Assembly (NCBI RefSeq): GCF_021653995.1
Contig: NZ_JAJJOZ010000001.1
Coordinates: 62,001-126,000, forward strand
Length of the DNA stretch: 64,000 nt
Direction: 5' to 3'
Origin: Allopusillimonas lactea
GTDB lineage: Bacteria; Pseudomonadota; Gammaproteobacteria; Burkholderiales; Burkholderiaceae_B
The position numbers and the translations under genes are program-made. This document shows, one piece after another, positions 50,267 to 58,454 of this stretch; the stretch's first letter is position 1, and each line of letters opens with the position of its first letter. The notes under the pieces were generated by a model. It saw only the letters and a program-made list of their open reading frames with translations, made no database searches and was not told the origin of the DNA.

Positions 50267-51361
50267 TCAATCCGCTGGCGCATCGGGCCGAGGCTGGCCG
50301 CCGGTAGACGCGATGCCGTCCAGCCGCCCGCCGAATCGCATACGTGCATGGGCCTGCAGCGGCCCGAAATGTTGCGCATCCTTGCCCAGCACCTGGGCCA
50401 GATGCACCTCGGCCTGATCGAATACCGCCCAGTAAAGCCGCCCACACAGTGCGCGTGCGGGCAGGCCGGGCCAATCGGCCGGCAGCATCTGCACGGGCAG
50501 TTGCGGGTCGTGCAGCACAATGCGGCGCCATTCATGCAGCGCCAGCGCGCGCACCGCAAAGGCATCCACAGGCTGCAAGCCGGGCGTTGCGGCGACCGCC
50601 ATGGGGCCGAAGCGATCGATGAATGCCTGATATTGGCCGGATACCCGATCGAGATCCCAGCATTGTGAAACCAGCTCACCCAGGCGCAGCCCTGTGACGC
50701 CACCGGGCCCGGGGGAGGTGGCCTGGGTGATGTGGCCGTCGCCTCGCGTTGTCGGGTTCGTGTCGGTGCCCGGGAGGTCGGTTTGGTTAGAGCCAGCGTC
50801 CGTGACGCCAAACGCGTTCAGATCGCGCGTGTCCAGGATTAGTGCATGATTCTCCAGCTTGAGCTGCCGAAGCACCTGTCGTGCGCGTCCCGCGTGACAG
50901 CGGGGTAGCGCGAATACCCCCGGCGCGATGGCGCCGAAGCCTGCCCAGATCAGTTGACGACGAAGTTCGCCGCGCCGGTCGAGGCTGCTATTGCCGAAAC
51001 GGGGCAGCACGACCAGCGTCCATTGGCCATCCCAGCGTGCCTGCGTGCCGTCGTAAATACGTGCTGAGGCATCGCGAGTGAGTCCTTGTCCGCGCTCGCT
51101 CAAGCGATACAAGCTGCGCCGGCCATGGCGCTCGGAGGTCAACAAACCTTGCGCAACCAGCCTGAAGACGCTGGTGCGCAGCAGCCTTTCATTGATGCCC
51201 AGCGGGGTGACAAGCTCGATCAGGTCGCTCAGCCACACTGCGCCGCCATGCGGTTCGATGGCGTCGCCGAGCAAGGTCATGCAGAGCGATTTGGCTCGCG
51301 GCGGATCGCGCTCGAGCGCCGCCTGGAGTAGCGCGTTGAGGGTGGGGCAGGCCTGCGTCAT
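50267..51361 (-). CDS. paaX: PaaX-type repressor of the phenylacetate operon, with an insertion
   Basis: Represses paa genes until phenylacetyl-CoA binds. The 364 residues start with the wHTH (TLLGDAIEPHGGAVWLSDLI and RTSVFRLVAQGLL), then the central PaaX domain (WTLVVLPRFGNSSLDRRGEL, RQLIWAGFGAIAPGVF) and the C-terminal domain (about 240-330). E. coli PaaX has about 316 residues. The excess is mainly a polar segment at about 184-225 rich in Thr, Asp, Gly and Pro. It is divergent from paaA with 104 bp between, which holds a promoter flanked by inverted half-sites. Confidence 0.93.
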   Translation of the reverse strand: MTQACPTLNALLQAALERDPPRAKSLCMTLLGDAIEPHGGAVWLSDLIELVTPLGINERLLRTSVFRLVAQGLLTSERHGRRSLYRLSERGQGLTRDASARIYDGTQARWDGQWTLVVLPRFGNSSLDRRGELRRQLIWAGFGAIAPGVFALPRCHAGRARQVLRQLKLENHALILDTRDLNAFGVTDAGSNQTDLPGTDTNPTTRGDGHITQATSPGPGGVTGLRLGELVSQCWDLDRVSGQYQAFIDRFGPMAVAATPGLQPVDAFAVRALALHEWRRIVLHDPQLPVQMLPADWPGLPARALCGRLYWAVFDQAEVHLAQVLGKDAQHFGPLQAHARMRFGGRLDGIASTGGQPRPDAPAD

Positions 51362-51391
51362 GGGTTCGGCACCAACAGAAGGGGAAGCCTA

Positions 51392-51436
51392 ATTTGATAC
51401 TAAAACTTCGTTGACAGCAATATTTTTGTATTAAAT
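51392..51436. promoter_or_regulatory. Inverted half-sites around the paa promoter, candidate PaaX operator
   Basis: ATTTGATAC (51392-51400) and GTATTAAAT (51428-51436) are inverted copies with one mismatch, 27 bp apart, bracketing the -35 and spacer of the paaA promoter. They are in the right place for repression by PaaX. Confidence 0.55.
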
Positions 51437-51439
51437 AAT
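51411..51439 (+). promoter_or_regulatory. Promoter of the paaABCDE-N-G-I-K operon
   Basis: A perfect -35 TTGACA (51411-51416) and AATAAT (51434-51439) are separated by 17 bp, 27 bp before the paaA start. This is a strong sigma-70 promoter, consistent with repressor control. Confidence 0.8.
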
Positions 51440-51465
51440 GAGGCATAAAGAGAACGGAGACAAGC

Positions 51466-52455
51466 ATGTATGCCCAACTTGTAGAGACTGGCGCCAAGCA
51501 GGTGCGCGGGCTCGAGCAAATGAGCGGGGCCGAGCGCGCGTTTCAGCAGCGCATCGACGACGGCGTGCGCATCGAACCCAAAGACTGGATGCCCGAGGCT
51601 TATCGCAAGACGCTCGTGCGTCAGATATCCCAGCATGCACACTCCGAGATCGTCGGCATGCTGCCCGAAGGCAATTGGATCACTCGCGCGCCCACCCTCA
51701 AGCGCAAGGCCATCCTGATGGCCAAGGTGCAGGACGAGGCTGGGCATGGCCTGTATTTGTACAGTGCGGCTGAAACCCTGGGTGTATCGCGCGACGAACT
51801 CATCGCCGAGCTGCATGCCGGCAAGGCCAAGTATTCCAGCATCTTCAACTATCCGACACTCAGCTGGGCCGATATAGGCATGATCGGCTGGCTGGTGGAC
51901 GGCTCGGCCATCATCAACCAGATACCGTTGTGCCGATGTTCTTTTGGCCCGTATGCGCGGGCCATGGTGCGGGTTTGCAAAGAAGAATCCTTCCATCAGC
52001 GCCAGGGTTATGACTTGCTCCTGCAGATGTGTCTGCATGGCACGCCCGAGCAGAAGGCAATGTGCCAGGATGCGCTCAACCGGTGGTGGTGGCCGGCCTT
52101 GATGATGTTCGGCCCCCCCGATGCGGATTCGGTCAATAGCGCCCAATCCATGCAATGGCGCATCAAATTGTTTTCCAATGATGAGCTGCGTCAGAAAATG
52201 GTGGACCAGACCGTCCCGCAGGCTGAGTACCTGGGGCTGACGCTGCCCGATCCGGACTTGCGCTGGAACGAGGCGCGCGGGCATTACGATTTTGGCGCCA
52301 TCGATTGGGACGAGTTTCACGCGGTGCTCAAGGGCAATGGCCCTTGCAACCGCGAACGCCTGCAGGCACGGGTGGATGCCCACGAAGCGGGCGCCTGGGT
52401 GCGCGAAGCCTTCAACGCCCACGCCGAGAAACGGCAGGCGCGCCAGGTGGCATAG
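51466..52455 (+). CDS. paaA: 1,2-phenylacetyl-CoA epoxidase, catalytic subunit PaaA
   Basis: Di-iron subunit that epoxidises the ring of phenylacetyl-CoA. The ATG follows ACGGAGAC. The 329 residues contain the iron-ligand motifs in KVQDEAGHGLYLY and KEESFHQRQGYDLL, and WWWPALMMFGPPD. It is the first gene of the operon; paaB follows 33 bp later. PaaA pairs with PaaC, with PaaB and PaaE completing the complex. Confidence 0.97.
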   Translation: MYAQLVETGAKQVRGLEQMSGAERAFQQRIDDGVRIEPKDWMPEAYRKTLVRQISQHAHSEIVGMLPEGNWITRAPTLKRKAILMAKVQDEAGHGLYLYSAAETLGVSRDELIAELHAGKAKYSSIFNYPTLSWADIGMIGWLVDGSAIINQIPLCRCSFGPYARAMVRVCKEESFHQRQGYDLLLQMCLHGTPEQKAMCQDALNRWWWPALMMFGPPDADSVNSAQSMQWRIKLFSNDELRQKMVDQTVPQAEYLGLTLPDPDLRWNEARGHYDFGAIDWDEFHAVLKGNGPCNRERLQARVDAHEAGAWVREAFNAHAEKRQARQVA

Positions 52456-52488
52456 CCAGTTACACCGCACAGCAATCGGGGAGCAGCA

Positions 52489-52776
52489 ATGAACAGCAAA
52501 GAATGGCCTCTGTGGGAGGTCTTTATCCGCAGTCAGCACGGCCTGGCGCATAAACATGTGGGCAGCTTGCACGCCAGCGACGCCGAGATGGCCATCAACA
52601 ACGCACGCGATGTCTACACCCGGCGCAACGAGGGTGTCAGTATCTGGGTGGTGAAATCGGCCGATATCGCCGCCAGCAGCCCAGGTGACCGTGAAGCATT
52701 GTTCGATGCGGCGCGCAGCAAGGTGTACCGGCATCCCACGTTTTATCCCATGCCGGAAGAAGTCAAGCACATATAA
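52489..52776 (+). CDS. paaB: 1,2-phenylacetyl-CoA epoxidase subunit PaaB
   Basis: Small bridging subunit of the epoxidase. The 95 residues include WPLWEVFIRSQHGLAHKHVG, LHASDAEMAINNARDVYTRR and SIWVVKSADI, the PaaB family pattern. Start ATG 52489 follows GGGAGCAGCA. It ends 10 bp before the paaC start. Confidence 0.96.
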   Translation: MNSKEWPLWEVFIRSQHGLAHKHVGSLHASDAEMAINNARDVYTRRNEGVSIWVVKSADIAASSPGDREALFDAARSKVYRHPTFYPMPEEVKHI

Positions 52777-52786
52777 GGAGGCGTCC

Positions 52787-53551
52787 GTGGATCAAGCCCT
52801 GTTCCATTATCTGCTGCGCCTGGGTGACACCACCCTTGTACTGTCGCAGCGCCTGTCTGAATGGACGGGCCACGGGCCAGTGCTGGAAGAAGACCTGGCG
52901 CTGACCAACACTGCGCTTGACCTGCTGGGCCATGCCCGCATGTGGCTGACCTTGGCGGGAGAGGTGGAAGGCGCCGGCCGCGATGAGGATAAACTGGCCT
53001 ATCTGCGCGATGCGCACGAATACCGCAATTACCTGCTGGCCGAACGCGTCAACGGGGACTATGGCATGACGATGATGCGCCAGTTCCTGTTCGACGCCTG
53101 GCATTATTTTCTGCTTGAGCGGCTTGCGCAATCCTCGGACGAGCGCGTAGCCGCTGTGGCGGGCAAGGCGATAAAAGAAGTCGCCTACCATGCCCGGCGA
53201 TCGGCCGATGTCGTGGTGCGGCTGGGTGATGGCACAGATGAAAGCCACCGGCGCATGCAGGCTGCGCTGGATGATGCCTGGCGTTTTACCGGTGAACTTT
53301 TCATTGACGACGACGTAACGGCGGCGCTGCATGCGCGCGGGGCTGCGCCGCTGCACGCAGAACTGCGGGACACATGGCTGCAACATGTGGGACAGGTGCT
53401 TGAAGAGGCCACCCTGGCCATGCCCACACCCGAGTCGGCGATGCATCCGGCCTATCGGGGCGGCGCTTCGGGGCGCCACACCGAAGCGCTGGGTTATTTG
53501 CTCGCTGAAATGCAGTATCTGCAGCGCGCCTATCCGGGGGCGACATGGTGA
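52787..53551 (+). CDS. paaC: 1,2-phenylacetyl-CoA epoxidase, structural subunit PaaC
   Basis: Non-catalytic partner of PaaA. The start is GTG 52787, preceded by AAGGAGG 5 nt away; an in-frame extension into paaB is rejected. The 254 residues show LFHYLLRLGDTTLVLSQRLS, LANDLLGHARMW-type sequence (TALDLLGHARMWL), and KEVAYHARRSADVVVRLGDG. Its end overlaps the paaD start (ATGGTGA). Confidence 0.96.
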   Translation: MDQALFHYLLRLGDTTLVLSQRLSEWTGHGPVLEEDLALTNTALDLLGHARMWLTLAGEVEGAGRDEDKLAYLRDAHEYRNYLLAERVNGDYGMTMMRQFLFDAWHYFLLERLAQSSDERVAAVAGKAIKEVAYHARRSADVVVRLGDGTDESHRRMQAALDDAWRFTGELFIDDDVTAALHARGAAPLHAELRDTWLQHVGQVLEEATLAMPTPESAMHPAYRGGASGRHTEALGYLLAEMQYLQRAYPGATW

Positions 53552-54132
53552 ACAGCGTTCAGGGTTCTCGCCGCGTGGATACGCGGGCACCGTCCAGCGG
53601 CGGCGCCACGCCGCATGCCGGGCATGACCAGGGCACGACACATCCCAGTCGCGATCAGGTTCTGGGGTGGTTGGAGGCGGTGCCTGATCCCGAGATTCCT
53701 GTGATTTCCATCGTCGATCTTGGCATTGTGCGCGATGTGCACTGGGATGCCGAGGGGGCGTGCGTGGTGACCATTACCCCCACATATTCGGGCTGCCCCG
53801 CCATGCAGGCGATTGCCGAGGACATCGCCGGTGTGCTGCGCGGCCATGGCATTACCGGCGCGCGCATCGAGACCAGGCTTGCGCCGGCCTGGACCACAGA
53901 CTGGATGAGCGGGCGTGGCCGCGAAGCCTTGCGGGGCTATGGTATTGCGCCGCCGCAGCAAAAGGCGGTGGATGTGTCCGGTATTGCGCGCCGGCCCGCC
54001 GCAATTGTGCCTTGCCCCCATTGTGGCGCCGCCCGTACACGGCTGATCAGCGATTTTGGCGCCACCTCGTGCAAGGCCTTATATCGCTGCAACGCCTGCG
54101 GCGAACCCTTCGACTATTTCAAGACGCATTGA
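53545..54132 (+). CDS. paaD: 1,2-phenylacetyl-CoA epoxidase maturation protein PaaD
   Basis: MIP18/DUF59-type protein needed for iron-centre assembly of the epoxidase. The 195 residues begin with about 35 polar residues not found in most PaaD. The DUF59 domain follows (VPDPEIPVISIVDLGIVRDV, PTYSGCPAMQAI). A C-terminal zinc ribbon has CPHCG and, 26 residues later, CNACGEPFDYF. It overlaps paaC by 7 bp and precedes paaE by 6 bp. Confidence 0.95.
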   Translation: MVNSVQGSRRVDTRAPSSGGATPHAGHDQGTTHPSRDQVLGWLEAVPDPEIPVISIVDLGIVRDVHWDAEGACVVTITPTYSGCPAMQAIAEDIAGVLRGHGITGARIETRLAPAWTTDWMSGRGREALRGYGIAPPQQKAVDVSGIARRPAAIVPCPHCGAARTRLISDFGATSCKALYRCNACGEPFDYFKTH

Positions 54133-54138
54133 GCGGCA

Positions 54139-55224
54139 ATGATGAGCGCCTTCCATTCCCTGAAAGTAGCATCCGTGGCGCGCAATACGCGCGATGCAAT
54201 TGTGGTGACCTTCGAGGTGCCGGATGCCCTGCGCGACACCTTTGCGTTCCGGCCCGGTCAATACCTGACGCTGCGCACAAATGTGGACGGGCAAGAGTTG
54301 CGCCGTTCGTACTCCATTTGCGCCGTGCCGTCCGATATGCAATTGCGCGTTGCCATCAAACGCCAGGATGATGGCGTGTTCTCGTCCTGGGCCAATGCCA
54401 GCCTGGCCAGCGGCCAGGCATTGGACGTAATGCCCCCGGATGGCAACTTCACCTATCCATTCGAAGCGGGCCAGGCGCGCAGCTATGTGGCATTTGCGGT
54501 GGGCAGCGGCATCACGCCTATCATCTCGCTGATCAAAGCCGCACTGTCCACCGAGGAGCACAGCCGTTTCACGCTGTTCTTCGGCAACCGGGCCTCTTCG
54601 GCCGTGCTGTTTCGCGACGAGATCGAAGACCTGAAGAATCTATACATGGAGCGCTTCTCGGTTGTGTATGTCATGAGCCGGGAGCATCAGGATATCGCGC
54701 TGTTCAACGGCCGCCTGGACGGCGCCAAGGCCGCGCAATTGATGGCAATGTGGATGCGCGGTGAGCAGATCGACGCCGCTTTTGTCTGCGGGCCGCACGA
54801 CATGATTGAATCTGTGACGCAAGCGCTCAAGGAGCATGGCCTGGATAAAAGCCGCATCAAGTTTGAACTGTTTGGCTCGCCGCCAGGGCCTCGCGCGCTG
54901 CGCACTGGCCACGACGCCCGCAAGGCGCCGGGCAGCCAGCAATGCGAGCTGACGGTTATCCAGGACGGCCTGACGCGTACGCTGACGATCGCCAAGAATC
55001 GCGAGAGCGTGCTGGATGAGGCGCTGGCGCAGGGCGTTGAGCTGCCTTACTCATGCAAAGGGGGCGTCTGTTCCACTTGCCGCTGCAAAGTCGTGGAGGG
55101 CGAAGTGGATATGGACGCCAACTTCGCACTCGAAGACTACGAAGTGGCACGCGGCTTCGTCCTCGCCTGCCAAAGTTTTCCGGTCAGCGACCGGCTGGTA
55201 ATCGATTACGACCAGGAAACCTAG
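54139..55224 (+). CDS. paaE: 1,2-phenylacetyl-CoA epoxidase reductase PaaE
   Basis: Passes electrons from NADPH to the PaaA di-iron centre. The 361-residue protein has a ferredoxin-reductase FAD domain (FRPGQYLTLRT, RRSYSICAVP), an NAD domain (GSGITPIISLIKAAL, CGPHDMIESV) and a C-terminal plant-type 2Fe-2S ferredoxin domain with CKGGVCSTCRCKV and a later Cys in FVLACQS. ATG 54139 is used; ATG 54142 is one codon later. Confidence 0.96.
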   Translation: MMSAFHSLKVASVARNTRDAIVVTFEVPDALRDTFAFRPGQYLTLRTNVDGQELRRSYSICAVPSDMQLRVAIKRQDDGVFSSWANASLASGQALDVMPPDGNFTYPFEAGQARSYVAFAVGSGITPIISLIKAALSTEEHSRFTLFFGNRASSAVLFRDEIEDLKNLYMERFSVVYVMSREHQDIALFNGRLDGAKAAQLMAMWMRGEQIDAAFVCGPHDMIESVTQALKEHGLDKSRIKFELFGSPPGPRALRTGHDARKAPGSQQCELTVIQDGLTRTLTIAKNRESVLDEALAQGVELPYSCKGGVCSTCRCKVVEGEVDMDANFALEDYEVARGFVLACQSFPVSDRLVIDYDQET

Positions 55225-55312
55225 CGCTACGCAGGGCATCATGCACCAGCCCGCCAACCGGGCATTTGCGTATGCCTCGCATCGACAACGCATAACCAGG
55301 GAGCAGAGACAC

Positions 55313-56992
55313 GTGCCTACCGATTTTTTTGCCGCAAATCAGCAGATGCTCGACCGGGCCGTCCAGGCGATCGGCGAGCGGACCTATTGGAGCCCGTTTT
55401 CTGAATCGCCCAGCCCGCGCGCCTATGGCGAGACGGCCGGCGATGAGGGCAAGGCCGCCTTCGAGGCTCGCAAGGGGCGAGCCTTTGAGCTTGACGTGGA
55501 AGAGGGGGGTGAAGCGGGCAGAATGGTGGGTGATGAGGTTTCGCCCTTCGGCTTTCCGCTAGAGATCCGATATTCGCACCGCGATGCAGCCACCCTGGTG
55601 CGGCGCGCGCAGGATGCACTTGCGAGCTGGCGCGAGCGCGGGCCGCGCGTGTGGGTGGGCGTTGCCCTGGAAACCTTGCGCCGGCTGAATTTGCGCAGTT
55701 TTGAAATGGCATATGCGGTGCAGCATACGACAGGCCAGGGCTTCATGATGGCATTCCAGGCTGGCGGCCCGCATGCACAGGATCGCGGGCTGGAGGCCGT
55801 TGCCTACGCCTGGCAGGAAATGCGCCGCATACCGGATGAGGTAATCTGGGAAAAACCGCAAGGCAAGCAGGAGCCCATACGCATGGCCAAGCGCTACGCC
55901 ATCGTCCCGCGCGGGGTTGCGCTAGTGATTGGCTGTTCCACTTTTCCCACCTGGAACAGTTACCCAGGGCTGTTTGCCAGCCTGGCCACAGGCAATAGCG
56001 TCATCGTCAAGCCGCACCCCAATGCCATTCTGCCGCTGGCCATTACCGTGGAAATCGCGCGCCAGGTGTTGGAAGAGGCCGGCTGCAACCCCGATGTAGT
56101 GCAACTCGCACCGCACGACGCGGCGGATCACCTTCCGCAGTCGCTGGCACTGGATGCGGCGGTGCGGTTGATTGATTTCACGGGCAGCACCGAGCACGGC
56201 AATTGGCTGGAGCGCAATGCGCGGCAGGCGCAGGTGTATACCGAAAAGGCGGGCGTCAATCAAGTCATTATCGATTCGGCCGACGACGTCAAGGCGGTGG
56301 CGCGCAATCTCGCCTTCTCGTTTGCGCTGTATTCCGGGCAAATGTGTACTGCCCCGCAGAATATCTACGTACCGCGAGCCGGTATCGAAACCGCCAGTGG
56401 CCACTTGTCCTTCGATGAGGTCGCGCAGGCGCTTGCGCAAGCACTGGACAAGCTCATGTCGGATCCAGCGCGTGCAGTCGAGATTACCGGCGCTATACAC
56501 GACCCGGCGGTGCTGGGGCGTATTGACAAAGCCCGTGCTACAGGCCTGCCTGTTCTGAGCGACAGCCGGGCCCTAGAGCATCCGGCCTTTGAACGCGCCT
56601 GCGTACGCACGCCACTGATGCTCCGAGCCGATGCCGATACCGACCGCAAGCTCATTGCACACGAATGGTTCGGGCCCATCGTCTTTGTGGTTGCAACCGA
56701 CTCCACAGATGCCAGCCTGGCCTTGGCGCGCGAAATCGTGAATGAGCACGGCGCGCTTACGCTGGCCTGCTACAGCACTCGCGATGCGGTGTTGGATCAG
56801 GTGCGCCATGTCGCCGAGGAGACCGGCGTCTCGCTCTCGCTCAACTTGTGCGGGGCAGTGTTCGTGAATCAGACTGCCGCCTATAGCGATTTTCATGGCA
56901 CGGGCGCCAATCCTGCCGCCAATGCAGCGTTGTCCGACACGGCCTATGTCGCCAACCGGTTCCGTGTCGTACAGACGCGCTGGCATGTGTGA
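55313..56992 (+). CDS. paaN: Phenylacetic acid degradation protein PaaN (aldehyde dehydrogenase family)
   Basis: Belongs to the PaaN clade of aldehyde dehydrogenases, thought to oxidise the aldehyde made after ring opening. The GTG at 55313 follows GGGAG by 9 nt; the ORF upstream to 55241 is not needed. The 559 residues carry the catalytic Cys345 in SGQMCTAPQNIYVPR, Glu311 in VYTEKAGVNQVII, and the NAD-region GNSVIVKPHPNA. Unlike the 681-residue E. coli PaaZ it lacks the C-terminal MaoC-type hydratase, so ring hydrolysis must be done by a separate hydratase. Confidence 0.9.
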   Translation: MPTDFFAANQQMLDRAVQAIGERTYWSPFSESPSPRAYGETAGDEGKAAFEARKGRAFELDVEEGGEAGRMVGDEVSPFGFPLEIRYSHRDAATLVRRAQDALASWRERGPRVWVGVALETLRRLNLRSFEMAYAVQHTTGQGFMMAFQAGGPHAQDRGLEAVAYAWQEMRRIPDEVIWEKPQGKQEPIRMAKRYAIVPRGVALVIGCSTFPTWNSYPGLFASLATGNSVIVKPHPNAILPLAITVEIARQVLEEAGCNPDVVQLAPHDAADHLPQSLALDAAVRLIDFTGSTEHGNWLERNARQAQVYTEKAGVNQVIIDSADDVKAVARNLAFSFALYSGQMCTAPQNIYVPRAGIETASGHLSFDEVAQALAQALDKLMSDPARAVEITGAIHDPAVLGRIDKARATGLPVLSDSRALEHPAFERACVRTPLMLRADADTDRKLIAHEWFGPIVFVVATDSTDASLALAREIVNEHGALTLACYSTRDAVLDQVRHVAEETGVSLSLNLCGAVFVNQTAAYSDFHGTGANPAANAALSDTAYVANRFRVVQTRWHV

Positions 56993-57040
56993 AGCACGCG
57001 TAGAGGCGCCACCGAGACTATGAGGCATACGGGAGACAAT

Positions 57041-57826
57041 ATGCAGTACAAAAATATCGATCTGACCGTTCAGAATGACGTCGCGCGCATCACGTTGAAT
57101 CGGCCCGACAAGCTGAACAGCTTTACGCAGGCCATGCACGAGGAGCTGGTCGACGCTCTGGATCGCCTCGCGGCGGAGCCGCCGCGTGTGCTGGTCATTA
57201 CCGGTTCCGGTCGCGGGTTTTGCGCCGGCCAGGACTTGTCGGAGCGGCAGCCTCAGTCGGGCCAGCGCGTGGATCTGGGCGAAACCGTGCAGAAATGGTA
57301 CGCGCCGCTGGTTCGTCGCCTGCGCGCGTTCCCCGCACCTGTGGTGGTGGGGGTCAACGGGGTTGCGGCGGGTGCGGGCGCCAATGTGGCGCTGGCTGGC
57401 GATATTGTCATCGCCAAGGCATCGGCCAGCTTTATCCAGCCATTCTGCAAGCTGGGCTTGATTCCAGATACAGGCGGCACGTATATGCTGCCCCGGCTGG
57501 TGGGGCGTGCGCGCGCGCTGGGCCTGGCGCTGCTCGGCGACAAGCTGGACGCGCAGCGGGCGGCCGACTGGGGCCTGATCTGGGAAGCGGTGCCTGATAG
57601 CGAATTCGATGCCCGGCTCGATGCCCTGGCCCGCCATTTCGCGGCGGCGCCCACCAAAGGGCTGGTCTATACCCGGCGCGCCATCGAGCAAAGCCTGGAC
57701 AACACGCTCGATGCGCAGCTGGATCTTGAAGGCGCCATGATGCGCGAGCTCGGCGCCAGCGACGATTACGCGGAAGGGGTGGCTGCGTTTCTTGAGAAGC
57801 GGGCGCCTGTATTCAAGGGGAAATAA
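57041..57826 (+). CDS. paaG: 1,2-epoxyphenylacetyl-CoA isomerase PaaG
   Basis: Crotonase-fold enzyme turning ring-epoxide CoA into oxepin-CoA and isomerising enoyl-CoAs. ATG 57041 follows GGGAGACAAT. The 261 residues have GSGRGFCAGQDL, VAAGAGANVALAGD and the catalytic Asp143 in GLIPDTGGTYML, the PaaG-specific residue. The stop overlaps the paaI start (TAATG). Confidence 0.95.
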   Translation: MQYKNIDLTVQNDVARITLNRPDKLNSFTQAMHEELVDALDRLAAEPPRVLVITGSGRGFCAGQDLSERQPQSGQRVDLGETVQKWYAPLVRRLRAFPAPVVVGVNGVAAGAGANVALAGDIVIAKASASFIQPFCKLGLIPDTGGTYMLPRLVGRARALGLALLGDKLDAQRAADWGLIWEAVPDSEFDARLDALARHFAAAPTKGLVYTRRAIEQSLDNTLDAQLDLEGAMMRELGASDDYAEGVAAFLEKRAPVFKGK

Positions 57827-58392
57827 TGACGCTCACATCCAGCAGCCGCCATACGGACGACATGTCGAATGCGGGAGGCGGAACCGTGCCCAAGACAGCC
57901 GAGATGCCTACGCAGTCTGGTAATGGCTCGCCCGCGGCCGCAGGCTGCGTGTTGCCCAACGATCCCCAGGCATTGGCGGAACTGGCCGCTCGAACCATGT
58001 ACGAAAACGATCCAGCCTCGCAGGCACTGGGGGCGGTCGTGGACCGCGTCGGACCGGGGCGGGCGGAGATGTCCATGACGGTGCGGCGAGACATGTTGAA
58101 TGGCCACGGCACCTGTCACGGCGGCTTTATCTTCGCCCTGGCCGACAGCGCCTTTGCCTTCGCCTGTAATTCCCGCAACGACGCAACAGTAGCGTCGGGC
58201 GCCACGATCGATTTTCTGGCGCCTGCCTTTGAGGGCGATGTACTCACGGCACAGGCGACGGAGAGCGCGCTGGCCGGGCGTACCGGCCTTTATGACGTCG
58301 AGGTGGTTAATCAGCAGGGCCGGCGGATTGCGCTGTTTCGCGGACGGTCTTACCGCATCCGGGGGCAGGTGGTGCCGGGCGAACCCGCGTGA
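57826..58392 (+). CDS. paaI: Hydroxyphenylacetyl-CoA thioesterase PaaI with long N-terminal extension
   Basis: Hotdog-fold thioesterase that rescues dead-end CoA intermediates. The active region is LNGHGTCHGGFIFALADSAFAFA with the catalytic Asp107 and the GAVVDRVGPGRAEM start at about 69. The protein has 188 residues against roughly 140 in E. coli; the first 45 or so (TSSSRHTDDMSNAGGGTVPK and on) are low-complexity. A later start is possible, but the ATG overlapping the paaG stop is the natural coupled one. Confidence 0.9.
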   Translation: MTLTSSSRHTDDMSNAGGGTVPKTAEMPTQSGNGSPAAAGCVLPNDPQALAELAARTMYENDPASQALGAVVDRVGPGRAEMSMTVRRDMLNGHGTCHGGFIFALADSAFAFACNSRNDATVASGATIDFLAPAFEGDVLTAQATESALAGRTGLYDVEVVNQQGRRIALFRGRSYRIRGQVVPGEPA

Positions 58393-58454
58393 CCATTGCA
58401 TCGGTGCGGCAGCGCAACAACAGAGATCACCTATCGCTGGAGCAGGAGACAAGC

